Shown: positions 31,464 through 41,258 of the stretch, one piece after another
How positions within the stretch are numbered: position 1 is the stretch's first letter
Layout: the number at the start of each line of letters is the position of its first letter
Source: Lachnospiraceae bacterium
GTDB lineage: Bacteria > Bacillota > Clostridia > Lachnospirales > Lachnospiraceae
Direction of reading: 5' to 3'
Length of the DNA: 64,000 nt
NCBI GenBank assembly: GCA_021203305.1
Contig: JAJQBK010000036.1
Span: 53,467-117,466 of the forward strand
The notes under the pieces: generated by a model
What the model was told of the DNA's origin: nothing
Databases searched by the model: none
The model's input: the letters and a program-made list of their open reading frames with translations, nothing else
Made by a program: the position numbers and the translations under genes

Positions 31464-32759
31464 TCAGGAGCGCCGGCTTCCCAGAAAATACAGGCTCTCC
31501 TTCGGATGTCTGGTCTGGGTGGCGCGGTCTACGGCGATCAGGCCGAAGGTCATGGAATAGCCCTTCTGCCACTCAAAATTGTCCAGCAGGCTCCAGTGAA
31601 AATAACCCTTCACGGGAAGTCCGTCCTTAAGGCAGCGCTCCACGCCGGCCAGCGCCTCGTCAATAAAGGCGACTCGTCGGCTGTCGTCCGCAGTGGCGAT
31701 GCCGTTTTCCGTCACAATCAGCTTCCCATGGAAATCCTTTGCCGCCGCGCGGATGACATGTTCCAGTGCCTGGGGATAAAATTCATAGTCCATCTGCGTC
31801 ATTTCCGCGCCCTCCGGCACGGGCTGAATCCCGTCCGGGCCGATGATAGAACGGGTATAATTCTGAACACCGAGGAAGTCATCGCCCTCAATGGCGGGCA
31901 GATAGTGGGTAAATTCATCCTCCCATTCCTTTGCGGCCCGCTCTTTGCCGCCTTCGGCGGCCTGAATGTCATGAAGCGATAAGGAGAGGCCAACCTTCAC
32001 CCAGGGGCACACCTCACGCAGGACGGCTCTGGCCGCCCGGTGGGCATTCTGAACGATCTCATCTCCGTGCGGTGTCCTGGCGCTGGTAAAGTTCTGGGGC
32101 TGAGGAGTCCCGAAGACTTCCTGGTTTTCCAGCGCGGCCAGCTTCTGGTTCTCCATCATCTGCTGCAAATTCATACCTACCTGGACCTGCCCCTCCGCGG
32201 CACCACCCGCCTCGGCCCTGGCGGCCATGGCCATCATCTGGCGTTTGTAGCGCTCCATAATCGCCGCCACCTGGATGCCCATGTTGGCTTCGTTGATGGT
32301 GCAGACGTAATGAAGCTCTTTTCCCAGCTGCTCCGCCACATAACGGGTATACCGGGCAAAAAGATCCACTGTCTCGTCCGATTCCCAGCCGCCCTTGCAG
32401 ATCAGCCATTTGGGGCTGGAAAAATGATGAAGCGTCACCAGCGGTTCCACGCCGTTTTCCTTACAGCAACGGATAACACCGCGGTAATGCTCAATCTGAT
32501 CCTCATCAAATTTCCCCTCTTCGGGTTCTATGCGGGCCCACTCGATGGAAAAACGGTACGCGTTCAGTCCGGCCTCCGCAAGCAGACGGATGTCCTCCTC
32601 ATATCTGTTGTAGTGATCCACCGCGTCCAGGGACGGTTCCGTGTAGCTGGTGTATTTCATCTGCTCCATCGCCCAGCAGTCGCTGTGAATGTTATTTCCC
32701 TCCACCTGGTGTGCCGCGGTGGCAGCCCCGATGAAGAACTCCGGTGAAAATTTCGCCAT
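31464..32759 (-). CDS. Beta-glucosidase / 6-phospho-beta-glucosidase-like enzyme (GH1)
   Basis: The 431-residue GH1 enzyme shows the N-terminal FFIGAATAAHQVEGNN, the acid/base E157 in TINEAN and the nucleophile E351 in VTENG. TINEAN instead of TINEP is a small deviation. An insert rich in Gln, Ala and Met (about 180-215) extends the usual loop. It should hydrolyse beta-glucosides or related glycosides in the cytoplasm. GGAGGAAAAAAC precedes ATG. The Met/Ala insert is the odd feature. Confidence 0.92.
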   Translation of the reverse strand: MAKFSPEFFIGAATAAHQVEGNNIHSDCWAMEQMKYTSYTEPSLDAVDHYNRYEEDIRLLAEAGLNAYRFSIEWARIEPEEGKFDEDQIEHYRGVIRCCKENGVEPLVTLHHFSSPKWLICKGGWESDETVDLFARYTRYVAEQLGKELHYVCTINEANMGIQVAAIMERYKRQMMAMAARAEAGGAAEGQVQVGMNLQQMMENQKLAALENQEVFGTPQPQNFTSARTPHGDEIVQNAHRAARAVLREVCPWVKVGLSLSLHDIQAAEGGKERAAKEWEDEFTHYLPAIEGDDFLGVQNYTRSIIGPDGIQPVPEGAEMTQMDYEFYPQALEHVIRAAAKDFHGKLIVTENGIATADDSRRVAFIDEALAGVERCLKDGLPVKGYFHWSLLDNFEWQKGYSMTFGLIAVDRATQTRHPKESLYFLGSRRS

Positions 32760-32850
32760 GTTTTTTCCTCCTGAAATATATTTTACGGGGTTTCATAATA
32801 TAGATTGCTTTGCAGAAAACGCTTCCGGCAATCCCCCTGTACCATTTATA

Positions 32851-33699
32851 TTACAGATACTTCCTTAGATACTCTCCGCTGACCTGAAAGCTTTTCACGG
32901 GGCTTTTGTCAATCCAGTTTTTGTGGCTCTCCAGGATGATGGCATCCACGTCCACAGACAGCGCCTGCCTGATCATGGGTTCCAGATCCAGACAGCCCGT
33001 GCCCAGCTCCATACTGTCCATTTTCAGGAGCGGCGTCATGGCCAGGCCCTTCTGCCGACAGCCCCGGTCATTGATGTGATACAGCTTTAAGCGGCTCCCC
33101 AGCTGTTCCATCAGCCCCAGGGCGTATACGCCGGCGTCAACGGCCCAGTAGCTGTCGAACTCAAAATTCACATACTTCGGGTCTGTCTCCTCCATGAGAA
33201 TCCGGTAGGCGGTTTTGTCCGGTTCCGGCCTCAGAAACTCGATATTGTGGTTGTGGTATAAGAGGCCGATTCCCTGTGCGGCCAGAGCTTCTCCGGCCTT
33301 ATTTAACCGCTCCGCCAGGCTGTGTATGTTTTTGCTGTCTCCGTAATCAAAACGGTACATGCCGGTGACAGTCACATAGCGGGAGCCAAAGCTTATGGCC
33401 TCCTTCGCTGCGTTTTCCGGATCCTCCTCGATGGAATTCAGGTACTGGTGGACGCTGGGAACGCTAAGGCCCGCTTCCTTTACCAGCTTTGGCCAGTCCA
33501 GCTTACCACCGTTCCCGACAGGCATCCCCGCGGCCTTGGTCAGTATTTTTACCATGAAAGGCGTAGGGTGGATCATAAAAGAGCACAGCTCGATGCCATC
33601 GTATCCCGCCTCCTTCATCAGCCGCAGTGTCTTGGCGGCCTGTTTTTCATTGTTCAGCACAGTTCCCAGCTGGAACTGCTGCACAGCTTTGATGGTCAC
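32851..33699 (-). CDS. Sugar phosphate isomerase/epimerase (AP-endonuclease-2-like TIM barrel)
   Basis: The start is placed at GTG 33699, where GGAGG lies 8 bases upstream. That gives 282 residues and a natural beginning (TIKAVQQFQLGTVLNNEKQ). The upstream in-frame extension of 19 codons looks non-coding. Metal-ligand candidates are in LYHNHNIEFL, NFEFDSYWAVDAG and LYHINDRG. The exact sugar cannot be told. It sits between GH2 and GH1 genes. Confidence 0.82.
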   Translation of the reverse strand: MTIKAVQQFQLGTVLNNEKQAAKTLRLMKEAGYDGIELCSFMIHPTPFMVKILTKAAGMPVGNGGKLDWPKLVKEAGLSVPSVHQYLNSIEEDPENAAKEAISFGSRYVTVTGMYRFDYGDSKNIHSLAERLNKAGEALAAQGIGLLYHNHNIEFLRPEPDKTAYRILMEETDPKYVNFEFDSYWAVDAGVYALGLMEQLGSRLKLYHINDRGCRQKGLAMTPLLKMDSMELGTGCLDLEPMIRQALSVDVDAIILESHKNWIDKSPVKSFQVSGEYLRKYL

Positions 33700-33794
33700 T
33701 TTCTTTTCCTCCGTTTGGAACCGCGGCACCGGAAGGGCGTCTGGCCCGAAAGGCACCGGCCCCTTCCAAACCGGCAGGTCAGTCCTCCCCCGGT

Positions 33795-36155
33795 TTATTT
33801 CACGGGGGATGATTTTGGAATCCCCTGCAGAATACGGTTCAGCTGTTTGATGCTCTCCTCATCCACGCCGCCCTGCTTTAAGAGGCTGATCAGGGTCATG
33901 CGGCCCATCATGCGGATCAGGGAGGGATTATCCTTGACGGCGTCCGCCACGTCCCCTCTGGACTGGGCGCCCTGCTCCATCATCTGATTGACAATGGCTT
34001 CGGACCGCGGATTCTCCCGCAGCGTGTTCAGGGTATCCTGGACAGAATAAAAGTCCGGGTTGATCGGGTCAGCGTCGAACCAGTTTACGACCTCCTTGCG
34101 GTTATCCATGCGATAGGAGGGATTGGGCGTATCCACTTTCCGCACCGTGATTTTGTCTGACAAACTATCACACCTGGCTTCTATCAGATGCTCCCCTGTA
34201 ATCGGAACATGAAAGATAAAAATATGGCTGCCGGACGCGGAGGCGAACACCGCCCCGTCCACAAACAGGGTTACGCTGTTCTGGTTGGAATATACCTTGA
34301 TTTCCGTTACATCCTCCGCACGGTCCACATAGCGGGAGCCGCAGAGGTGGACGAAAGACTCTGTCTTATTCCAGTGGGCTTTATACAGGTAAAAGGCGTC
34401 TTTCTTCGTCTGCCGATCGATGGTCACGAGGCCCTTCTGGTTCACGCCATGTTTGCCGCCCTCGTCCCTGCCATCCGCGGCAAAATCAAACATATTCCAG
34501 ACGTGAGTGGCCCACAGATAGGGGCAGCTTTCCATCATTTTCAGCATGTGCTCGTGGTAGACGCACTGGTAGGTTTCGGTGTAGTCTCCCTTTTCGGGAT
34601 GGTCGCTCTGAAAAGCAGGGTTGGCGTCGGCACCATATTCGGAAAAGCCGATGACCCGGTCGGGATATTTCGCGTGATATTCGTCAAAAAACTCCTCCGT
34701 CTGCTCCAGCTCTCCCAGGTACCAGCCGAAATACAGGTTATAGCTGTTGATATCCGGAATTTCCAGAATGGGCGAATCGGTTTCCAGCATGAAGACGTTG
34801 GCCATTGTGGTGGGGCGGGTGGAGTCCAGCTTATGGCAAAGGTCGTTCAGCGCCCGGTGATTTTCCAGCAGTTCTTCATTCACCGTGCTGGCCGCGGTAA
34901 TTTCATTGGAGAGCCCCCAGCAGACGATGGAAGGATGGTTGTAATTCTGCGTGACCAGCTCCCTCATCTGGGAGAGGGTGTTTTCCCGGCCATTTTTCAT
35001 GTGCATGGTGATATAGGGGATTTCCGCCCAGGCCACAATACCGTTCTCGTCGCAGAGGTCATAGAATTCCTGCGCGTGCTGATAATGCGCCAGACGCACG
35101 GTATTGGCTCCGATCTCTTTTATCAGCGCCATATCCTCCCTGTGCATGTCCATGGTGAGCGCATTTCCCACACCCAGGCGATCCTGGTGGCGGGAGACGC
35201 CATGCAGAGGATAGGGCCGGTTATTTAAAATAAAACCTTTTTCGGGATCCATTGCGAACCGGCGGCAACCGAAACGGGCGGAAACGGTATCTGTATTATT
35301 GAAACCGGAAGCCTCCTCAACGGCTGAAGAGATAAGGCCTTTGCCGTCTGAGTCTGCGGCGGATTTCAGATTTAGCTGCGCGGAAACAGTGTATAAATAT
35401 GGATCCTCAACGCCGTCCCACAGATGTACCGGATTCAGGGTAAATACTGCCTGTGCTCTGCCCTGATTGACAGGGACGGTCTGCGTCTGGCCTGCAAGTG
35501 TAAAGGTGACGGTATGGTCTTTGCACGTACAGGGGGTGTTCTCTTCCACTTTCGCTTCCACCGTCACTACAGCGCTCGTCAGATCCTCGCTTACCACAGG
35601 CGTCACCTTCAGCCCGCAGTCCCCGTCCGCCAGCGCGAAATGCGCCGCGGGCGCCACAATCAGGGACACGCCGCGGTATAATCCGCCGTAAAAGGTAAAA
35701 TCCGCGGTCTGCGGATAGACGCGGTCATTACTGCTGTTGTCCACGGACACTGCCAGGATGTTTTCTCCGCCGCTCACCGTTTCCGTCGAAACTTCGCCGC
35801 ACGCCGTGTCTGCCCGGTTCCCACCGCACAGGGCGTTTGTCAGGTTGACGCGGAACGTGGAATAACCGCCCTCATGCCGCGCAAGCTTCCGGCCATTCAG
35901 ATAAATTTCGGCTGTCATGGCCGCACCCGCGAATTCCAGCCAGATTTCGGAATTGTCCGGACATTCAGGCAACGGGAGCGTGCGGACATACCAGCAGGTG
36001 CCTCGGTAGTAATCGTTGCCGCCGTCCTGACCGTCCAGTGCGTTCCAGGTGTGGGGGAGAGAGATTTCCTCTCCGGGAAGGAGCGCGGCTTCCGCGGCGT
36101 CAGACGCGGTTTTTATAAATTTCCATCCGTCATTTAAGGATATTGTGTTTCGCAT
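33795..36155 (-). CDS. Glycoside hydrolase family 2 (beta-galactosidase/beta-glucuronidase type)
   Basis: The 786-residue protein has the GH2 order: sugar-binding jelly roll (SLNDGWKFIK...LPHTWNALDGQDGGNDYYRG), Ig-like domain and TIM barrel, with the acid/base E418 in GLSNEI and the nucleophile E506 in GFSEYGADANP. A C-terminal Ig-like region and a 130-residue helical tail (REVVNWFDADPINPDFYSVQ onward) extend it. It is the first gene of the glycan operon, divergent from a broken AraC gene. The substrate is unknown. Confidence 0.9.
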   Translation of the reverse strand: MRNTISLNDGWKFIKTASDAAEAALLPGEEISLPHTWNALDGQDGGNDYYRGTCWYVRTLPLPECPDNSEIWLEFAGAAMTAEIYLNGRKLARHEGGYSTFRVNLTNALCGGNRADTACGEVSTETVSGGENILAVSVDNSSNDRVYPQTADFTFYGGLYRGVSLIVAPAAHFALADGDCGLKVTPVVSEDLTSAVVTVEAKVEENTPCTCKDHTVTFTLAGQTQTVPVNQGRAQAVFTLNPVHLWDGVEDPYLYTVSAQLNLKSAADSDGKGLISSAVEEASGFNNTDTVSARFGCRRFAMDPEKGFILNNRPYPLHGVSRHQDRLGVGNALTMDMHREDMALIKEIGANTVRLAHYQHAQEFYDLCDENGIVAWAEIPYITMHMKNGRENTLSQMRELVTQNYNHPSIVCWGLSNEITAASTVNEELLENHRALNDLCHKLDSTRPTTMANVFMLETDSPILEIPDINSYNLYFGWYLGELEQTEEFFDEYHAKYPDRVIGFSEYGADANPAFQSDHPEKGDYTETYQCVYHEHMLKMMESCPYLWATHVWNMFDFAADGRDEGGKHGVNQKGLVTIDRQTKKDAFYLYKAHWNKTESFVHLCGSRYVDRAEDVTEIKVYSNQNSVTLFVDGAVFASASGSHIFIFHVPITGEHLIEARCDSLSDKITVRKVDTPNPSYRMDNRKEVVNWFDADPINPDFYSVQDTLNTLRENPRSEAIVNQMMEQGAQSRGDVADAVKDNPSLIRMMGRMTLISLLKQGGVDEESIKQLNRILQGIPKSSPVK

Positions 36156-36433
36156 AAGTCCTCCTGGTTTTCGATGTTGATTTCCATATAGATTTTAAAT
36201 CTGAATTTGTTTCTTCCTGTTGTGATTTTTATCTGTTGATTTCCGTAATTTTTTCTTTTTATATTGAATTTTTTGTATTATAATGACACATGAAAAAGGT
36301 CAGAAATCTGTGTATCATACCCTTTTGCCGCTTTGATCATTATAAGGAGCAAATAAAGGGATGATACGTCATTAAAACCGTACCATCGAAACTGTATGAT
36401 GATAGCCGCCGGTGCAGCGGAAAGGAGCCAGCC

Positions 36434-37647
36434 ATGGATATATCCGGGAATATCACACTGTTTCAGGAACTGATTCAATGCCCGACACCCATTTATACCT
36501 GGGTTTACGACGCCAAGGGAGAACTGCTCTCCTCCAATTGTCCGCAGGAGCCCCTGTTTTCCGCGGCCTTTTCCATCATGGGTACCTCAGAGCAGATGAT
36601 TGCCCACGGACAAAAAACAATTCTCCCATACTGCTTGGCACAGCCGTCGGCATGAACTGGGGTGCGGCCTTCGAGCGGGAGGGAGACAGACTGAGCCGTT
36701 GTTACGTCATTGGCCCGGTTGTCTTCTCGGAAATCTCACTCAAGGAGGCGGAATACGGCTTTGAGCAGTATGCCCGCCAGGAGGTTGGCCTGGCCTGGAA
36801 GCACCGCTTTTTCAGGGCTTTGCTTGATGTGCCGCTGGCGCAGCATTTGATTCTCTCCCGCTATACGCTGATGCTCCACTACTGTCTGACAGGAGAGCGC
36901 CTGGATGTCAGTGACCTGACCATTCTCAGCCAGGAAACGCCCGGCAGCCTGAATAACAATGTACAGGACCGGCACAGCGTCTGGCGTGCCGAGCAGGCGA
37001 TGCTGCAGATGGTGCGGGACGGGGACTTAAATTATAAAAGCGCACTGAATGCTTCTATCATGAGTTCCAACGGGGTGCCGGTGCACGGCAGAGATCCCCT
37101 GCGCCAGTCCAAGACCTCCAGCATTGTGTTTACCTCGCTGGTCTGCCGCGCGGCCATGGAAGGCGGCCTTTCTCCTGATGAGGCGTATTCGTTGGGGAAT
37201 TATTATATTCAGAGTGCGGAGAGTGCTTCATCCCTGAATGATCTGTCCACCATCACCCTGACCATGTATGACGATTTCATCTGCCGTGTCCACCAGTGCC
37301 GTACCAGCCCGGACTTGAGTGAACAGATCCAAAAGTGCTGTGATTATATCGAAATGCACCTGGATCAGAAGCTTCAGGCCACGGATCTGGCCGGGCTGGC
37401 GGGTTATACGGAATATTATTTCACATTTAAGTTCAAAAAGGAAACCGGACTTTCCGTAAATGAGTATATGAAACGGGCAAAAATTCAGCGGGCCAGGGTC
37501 CTTTTGCTCTCAGGAGACGCGGATATTCGTCAGATCGCCGAGGAGCTTGGTTTCAGCAGCCGCAGCTATTTCACGAGGATTTTCACAGAGGAGGCGGGAT
37601 GCACCCCCTCTCAGTTCCGTTCATCGCGGGGACGGCGCAGAAGCTGA
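36434..37647 (+). pseudogene. AraC-family regulator with a frameshift in an A6 run
   Basis: The N-terminal part (ATG 36434, MDISGNITLFQEL) is open only to 36655. The rest of the protein (ILLGTAVGMNWGAAFEREG to the C-terminal HTH_18 at LAGYTEYYFTFKFKKETGL) continues in another frame. The frames join at the A6 run 36612-36617, where one extra A would give HGQKNNSPILLGT, the form expected in this family. The C-terminal DNA-binding domain is intact. A deletion of one A, a sequencing error, or slippage at A6 are all possible. It is divergent from the GH2 operon and would be its natural activator. Confidence 0.82.
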
Positions 37648-37653
37648 CTGTGA

Positions 37654-39141
37654 TTACTGCGGATTTTCCTGAACCTCCTGCCTGACAGCCGCTGTCTTTT
37701 TGTCGGCGATGCGTTTCTGCACTTCCACCATCTCTTCCTTGCTGAGGCTGCACAGACGCATGGCAATCAGGGTGCAGATCCATCCCAGGACAGGCAGTCC
37801 GAAGCACAGCGCCATAGTCATCCAGAACACCGCGGGAGTGCTGGGATCGCCCGGCTGCGGCACGGTGTTGACATAGCCGATCAGAGCAATCGCACCGGTG
37901 GCGATAACTGAGGACACGGAGGAGACAATTTTATCTACCAGACTGTAGGTACCGGTGACCAGAGCGGGCAGATATTTTCCGCTCCTGTCCAGCTCATAGT
38001 CGATGACATCCGCCATAAAAGAAGTGTTGCAGGTCGTCACGCTCATCTTGGTGCCGTTTAAGGCAAAATTCAGAAGGACATAGATGACCGTGATGCCGCC
38101 CATCGCGGCAATCTGTGTCGGGTCAATGATAATAAAGAATATGACGGTCGCAAGCGCCACAATCAGGCTTGCCCGGGTCCATACCAGAACGCCTTTTCTG
38201 CTGCCGTGCTTTCCAGCGTACCTGGCGCCGATGATGGCGAAAATAATAGAGGGGAACATCGCGACCGCGCTTAAAATCGTGGAAAGCTGCACATTCCCGA
38301 TGATGACGCCGAACAGAAGCGTGGTAATCACGGACTGGCTGGCCACCTGCTGCGCCAGCTTATCGGAAGCGGCGGATGCGATGTAGCACTGCAGGGGCCG
38401 GTTGTCCTTTAACAGGCTTACCATATCCCTTACCTTCAGGGGTTCCTGCTTTTTGCTGACCCCGTTTAAATACTCCGGCTTGTCATACGCGGAGATGCCG
38501 ATACATACCAGCACGATGCCGACCGCACCCAGCAGCAGGCAGAATCTGCAGGCGCTTGACAGAAAAATCTGGTTGTAGGTGCCTCCTGCCATCGGCAGAA
38601 ATACATACGCCAGAACAATGCTCAGCGTAATCGGAACTATGTAGTTAAACGCGGTATTCCACACACCGATGACGGGCCGCTGTTTCGGATCATTGGTCAT
38701 GATTGCGCCGAATGTCTGCGCTGTCATATTGGTGATGGTATAACCTATAATGTAGACACAGTACAGAAGGGCGAATACCGGGATGCCTAACCCTTTGCTG
38801 GACAGCACATCGTACATGAGCAGGAGAGCGACTGCCTCGATGAGAAAGCCGGAAATCAGCAGAATGCGCAGTTTGCCGAACCGGGTGTTTACCTTGTCAT
38901 AAACGACGGCCAGAAGCGGGTCTGTCACAGCGTCCAGAATACGGGTTCCCATCAAAATCACTCCCACGATCGCGGTGCTGATGCCATATCCGACGCTGGC
39001 GCTGTAGCTGGCATAACCGATCAGGGAATACACGCTCATCCCCACAAACGCGTTGCAGGCGACCAGGATGATCTGCCACAGCTTCGCGCGGCGGTACTGT
39101 ACGCCGTCAATTTCACTTTGCGTTGGTTTTTTAGCTGCCAT
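37654..39141 (-). CDS. GPH-type (MelB-like) glycoside:cation symporter, MFS
   Basis: The 495-residue membrane protein has about 12 helices and glycoside-pentoside-hexuronide symporter features: DAVTDPLLAVVYDKVNTRFGK between helices 2 and 3, and an internal FMADVIDYELDRSGKYLPAL. Such carriers import oligosaccharides with Na+ or H+. It ends 6 bases from the convergent AraC gene. It is likely to feed the adjacent GH2/GH1/GH78/GH43 enzymes. Confidence 0.93.
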   Translation of the reverse strand: MAAKKPTQSEIDGVQYRRAKLWQIILVACNAFVGMSVYSLIGYASYSASVGYGISTAIVGVILMGTRILDAVTDPLLAVVYDKVNTRFGKLRILLISGFLIEAVALLLMYDVLSSKGLGIPVFALLYCVYIIGYTITNMTAQTFGAIMTNDPKQRPVIGVWNTAFNYIVPITLSIVLAYVFLPMAGGTYNQIFLSSACRFCLLLGAVGIVLVCIGISAYDKPEYLNGVSKKQEPLKVRDMVSLLKDNRPLQCYIASAASDKLAQQVASQSVITTLLFGVIIGNVQLSTILSAVAMFPSIIFAIIGARYAGKHGSRKGVLVWTRASLIVALATVIFFIIIDPTQIAAMGGITVIYVLLNFALNGTKMSVTTCNTSFMADVIDYELDRSGKYLPALVTGTYSLVDKIVSSVSSVIATGAIALIGYVNTVPQPGDPSTPAVFWMTMALCFGLPVLGWICTLIAMRLCSLSKEEMVEVQKRIADKKTAAVRQEVQENPQ

Positions 39142-39247
39142 AGAAAATTTCCTCCTTTGATTTGTACTGTTTTAACCCCGTAAAACAGCTTTGATGAGGC
39201 AATTATAGCAACAGCCGCCTGTGCGAAAAAGCTATAAATTCACGAAA

Positions 39248-39296
39248 AAGAGCAAAAATTCATGTTGCTCGGAATGTGACATGAATTTTTGCTCTT
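39248..39296 (-). terminator. Terminator-like 18-bp perfect inverted repeat
   Basis: AAGAGCAAAAATTCATGT pairs perfectly with ACATGAATTTTTGCTCTT across a 13-base loop. On the minus strand it is followed by a T5 run, so it fits a terminator for the phospholipase D-like gene. Its length and place before the symporter gene would also suit an operator. Confidence 0.65.
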
Positions 39297-39374
39297 CTTA
39301 TTGAATTTTTAATAATCTGTATCCCACTGCTATATATGATAAACGGCCTGTTTGGTGTGACCGGCAAGACAAAT

Positions 39375-41258
39375 TCATGTGATAAATCTGGCCCAGCTAA
39401 ACAGGCCCAGCAGAGAATACAGTACCTTCCTGGCGCTGCTCAGCTCCTGTGCCTCCATCCCTTCAGGCGCAATGGAGGTGTCCGCGTCAATCACGATGAG
39501 CGAATCCGCTTCATAAGCCTGCATTTCCTCCCGCAGCAGGGCGGCGAACTCCTCACTGTCTACCACCAGCATGAGCTCCGTGTCTATATAGACGCTGCGC
39601 ATATCCCAGTTAAAGGAGCCTATGCCGGAAAGCCTGTCGTCAATCACAAAACATTTCCCGTGATAGGAAATTCCCCCGTCATATTCCAGAATCTGTACCC
39701 TGGTTTCCAGAATTTCCTCTTTATTGCGGGCATAATCCGAGGCGCCGAAGGGGTTGCCATTGTTGGCCACGGAGTTGGTCATTATGGTGACACTGTCGAC
39801 CTCCTCACAAATCTCCGTAAGGCGCTCCAGCATCCAGTCATTACAGATCATATAAGGTGTGTGGAAAATCACGCTTTCTTCCGCCTCAGCCATCAGCTGT
39901 GTGATGGTATAAAATGCCACCGGCTCCTTGGCCAGAGTATTCGTTGGATTGGATACCAGCTCAATATGGTTTACCGGCACGGTTACGCTCTCATAATCCA
40001 CACTCTCCATCCAGTCCGGATGCTCCTCGGCCATATCCTCATACACCTCATGCAGCTCCTCGACGGCGCGTTTGACAGACGGGTTCTTTTCCCAGAAATG
40101 ATTGTCCGCAAGCGTCCTGCAGGCGGGCAGCTCCCAGACAGACGTAAAATAGTCCATGACCTGCTCAAGGGAATTATCCTCCCCGGCCTCCCCGCTGTAA
40201 ACCAGGATGTCCCAGTCGTAATTTTTATGACCCTCCTGGTCTCCCAGAAAGTAATTATAGGTATTGCGGCCGCCAAGAATATAGGCCATGTCGTCCACAA
40301 TCAGGTATTTGTCGTGAAGCCGTCCAAAAATGGTCCACGGCATCCATGGACGGATCGTATTATAAATTCTGATCTCCACATTTTCCATCCGCGCCAGCGC
40401 CAGAAAATACGGATTGCCCCACATCTGTGTCAGGTAAGGGAAGCCGTCCGCCAGAAGGCATACCTCCACGCCCCGCTCCGCCGCCTCCATGAGCGCCGAC
40501 ATAACCATCATGCCGGTAGAATCCGCGTCAATCTCAAAAGTGGACAGAATAATCTGATCCTCCGCCTGGGAAATCAGACGGATGCGTTCTGTGAGCGCCT
40601 CCCCGTTATCAGAAATCACCATGGCACGCTCCCCGGACAGCTCATCGCTGTAATAATCAGAGCTGTCAAAATTTTCCTCCGTACTGTCGCTGACCAGAGG
40701 CTGAGCCAAAAACGGAAGGAAGGCTCCGACGACAATGTAAAGCGTAATGACCGCGCTGGGGTTTCGGAAAATCAAAAGACCGCGCCAGGCACCGCTCTCC
40801 GTCAGAAGAGTCGTTTCCCGCACAGAGGCTTCCCTCGCCAGGACTATCACAATCCTTACTCTGGAAATCAGATCCAGACAAATCACGATTCCATCCACGC
40901 AGCACAGTACATCGAATATAAAATAAGTGTCTTCCCCTGCCGCCAGCCCGAACACGTCCGTGAACGCCATCAGACGCATGCATCTGTATTTGCGGCAGCG
41001 AATTCTGACACTGTACTCCTCCATGTCTGCCTTTTTCTTTCTGACCAGAAGATACAGGACCAGACAGGCTGCTTCATAGAATAAAAAACCCGGCAGCAGG
41101 ATGGCTGCCGCCGGATATTTCCATAGAAGGGGACACAGGAAACCCGTCAGGGCAGTATATGCCACCGCTGTCCCGGTCAGGCCAGTGTTTCCGCCCGGTT
41201 TTAATTTCTGTTTCCTGTTGTCTTCTTTCTTCAGTTTCATATCTGATTGCCGGTTCAT
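39375..41258 (-). CDS. Phospholipase D-like / cardiolipin synthase-family membrane protein
   Basis: The 627-residue protein has several N-terminal membrane segments (about 35-75 and 165-190) and two HKD motifs, HDKYLIVDD and HGKCFVIDD, in PLDc_2 domains. That is the layout of bacterial cardiolipin synthases, although the first 200 residues are longer than usual and the spacing between motifs is wide. It should act at the membrane on phosphatidyl substrates. Its ATG overlaps the stop of the upstream repeat-protein gene (ATGA), indicating coupled translation. Confidence 0.88.
   Translation of the reverse strand: MNRQSDMKLKKEDNRKQKLKPGGNTGLTGTAVAYTALTGFLCPLLWKYPAAAILLPGFLFYEAACLVLYLLVRKKKADMEEYSVRIRCRKYRCMRLMAFTDVFGLAAGEDTYFIFDVLCCVDGIVICLDLISRVRIVIVLAREASVRETTLLTESGAWRGLLIFRNPSAVITLYIVVGAFLPFLAQPLVSDSTEENFDSSDYYSDELSGERAMVISDNGEALTERIRLISQAEDQIILSTFEIDADSTGMMVMSALMEAAERGVEVCLLADGFPYLTQMWGNPYFLALARMENVEIRIYNTIRPWMPWTIFGRLHDKYLIVDDMAYILGGRNTYNYFLGDQEGHKNYDWDILVYSGEAGEDNSLEQVMDYFTSVWELPACRTLADNHFWEKNPSVKRAVEELHEVYEDMAEEHPDWMESVDYESVTVPVNHIELVSNPTNTLAKEPVAFYTITQLMAEAEESVIFHTPYMICNDWMLERLTEICEEVDSVTIMTNSVANNGNPFGASDYARNKEEILETRVQILEYDGGISYHGKCFVIDDRLSGIGSFNWDMRSVYIDTELMLVVDSEEFAALLREEMQAYEADSLIVIDADTSIAPEGMEAQELSSARKVLYSLLGLFSWARFIT

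Noticed and set aside
32812..32830. Catabolite-control (cre) site upstream of the GH1 gene (GCAGAAAACGCTTCCGGC)
   Set aside because: It has the central AACGCT but mismatches at several fixed consensus positions, so it is too weak to list.
39336..41084. A 582-codon open frame on the plus strand
   Set aside because: It is antisense to the phospholipase D-like gene, has low-complexity His/Arg-rich sequence and no ribosome binding site; the minus-strand gene has clear HKD motifs.
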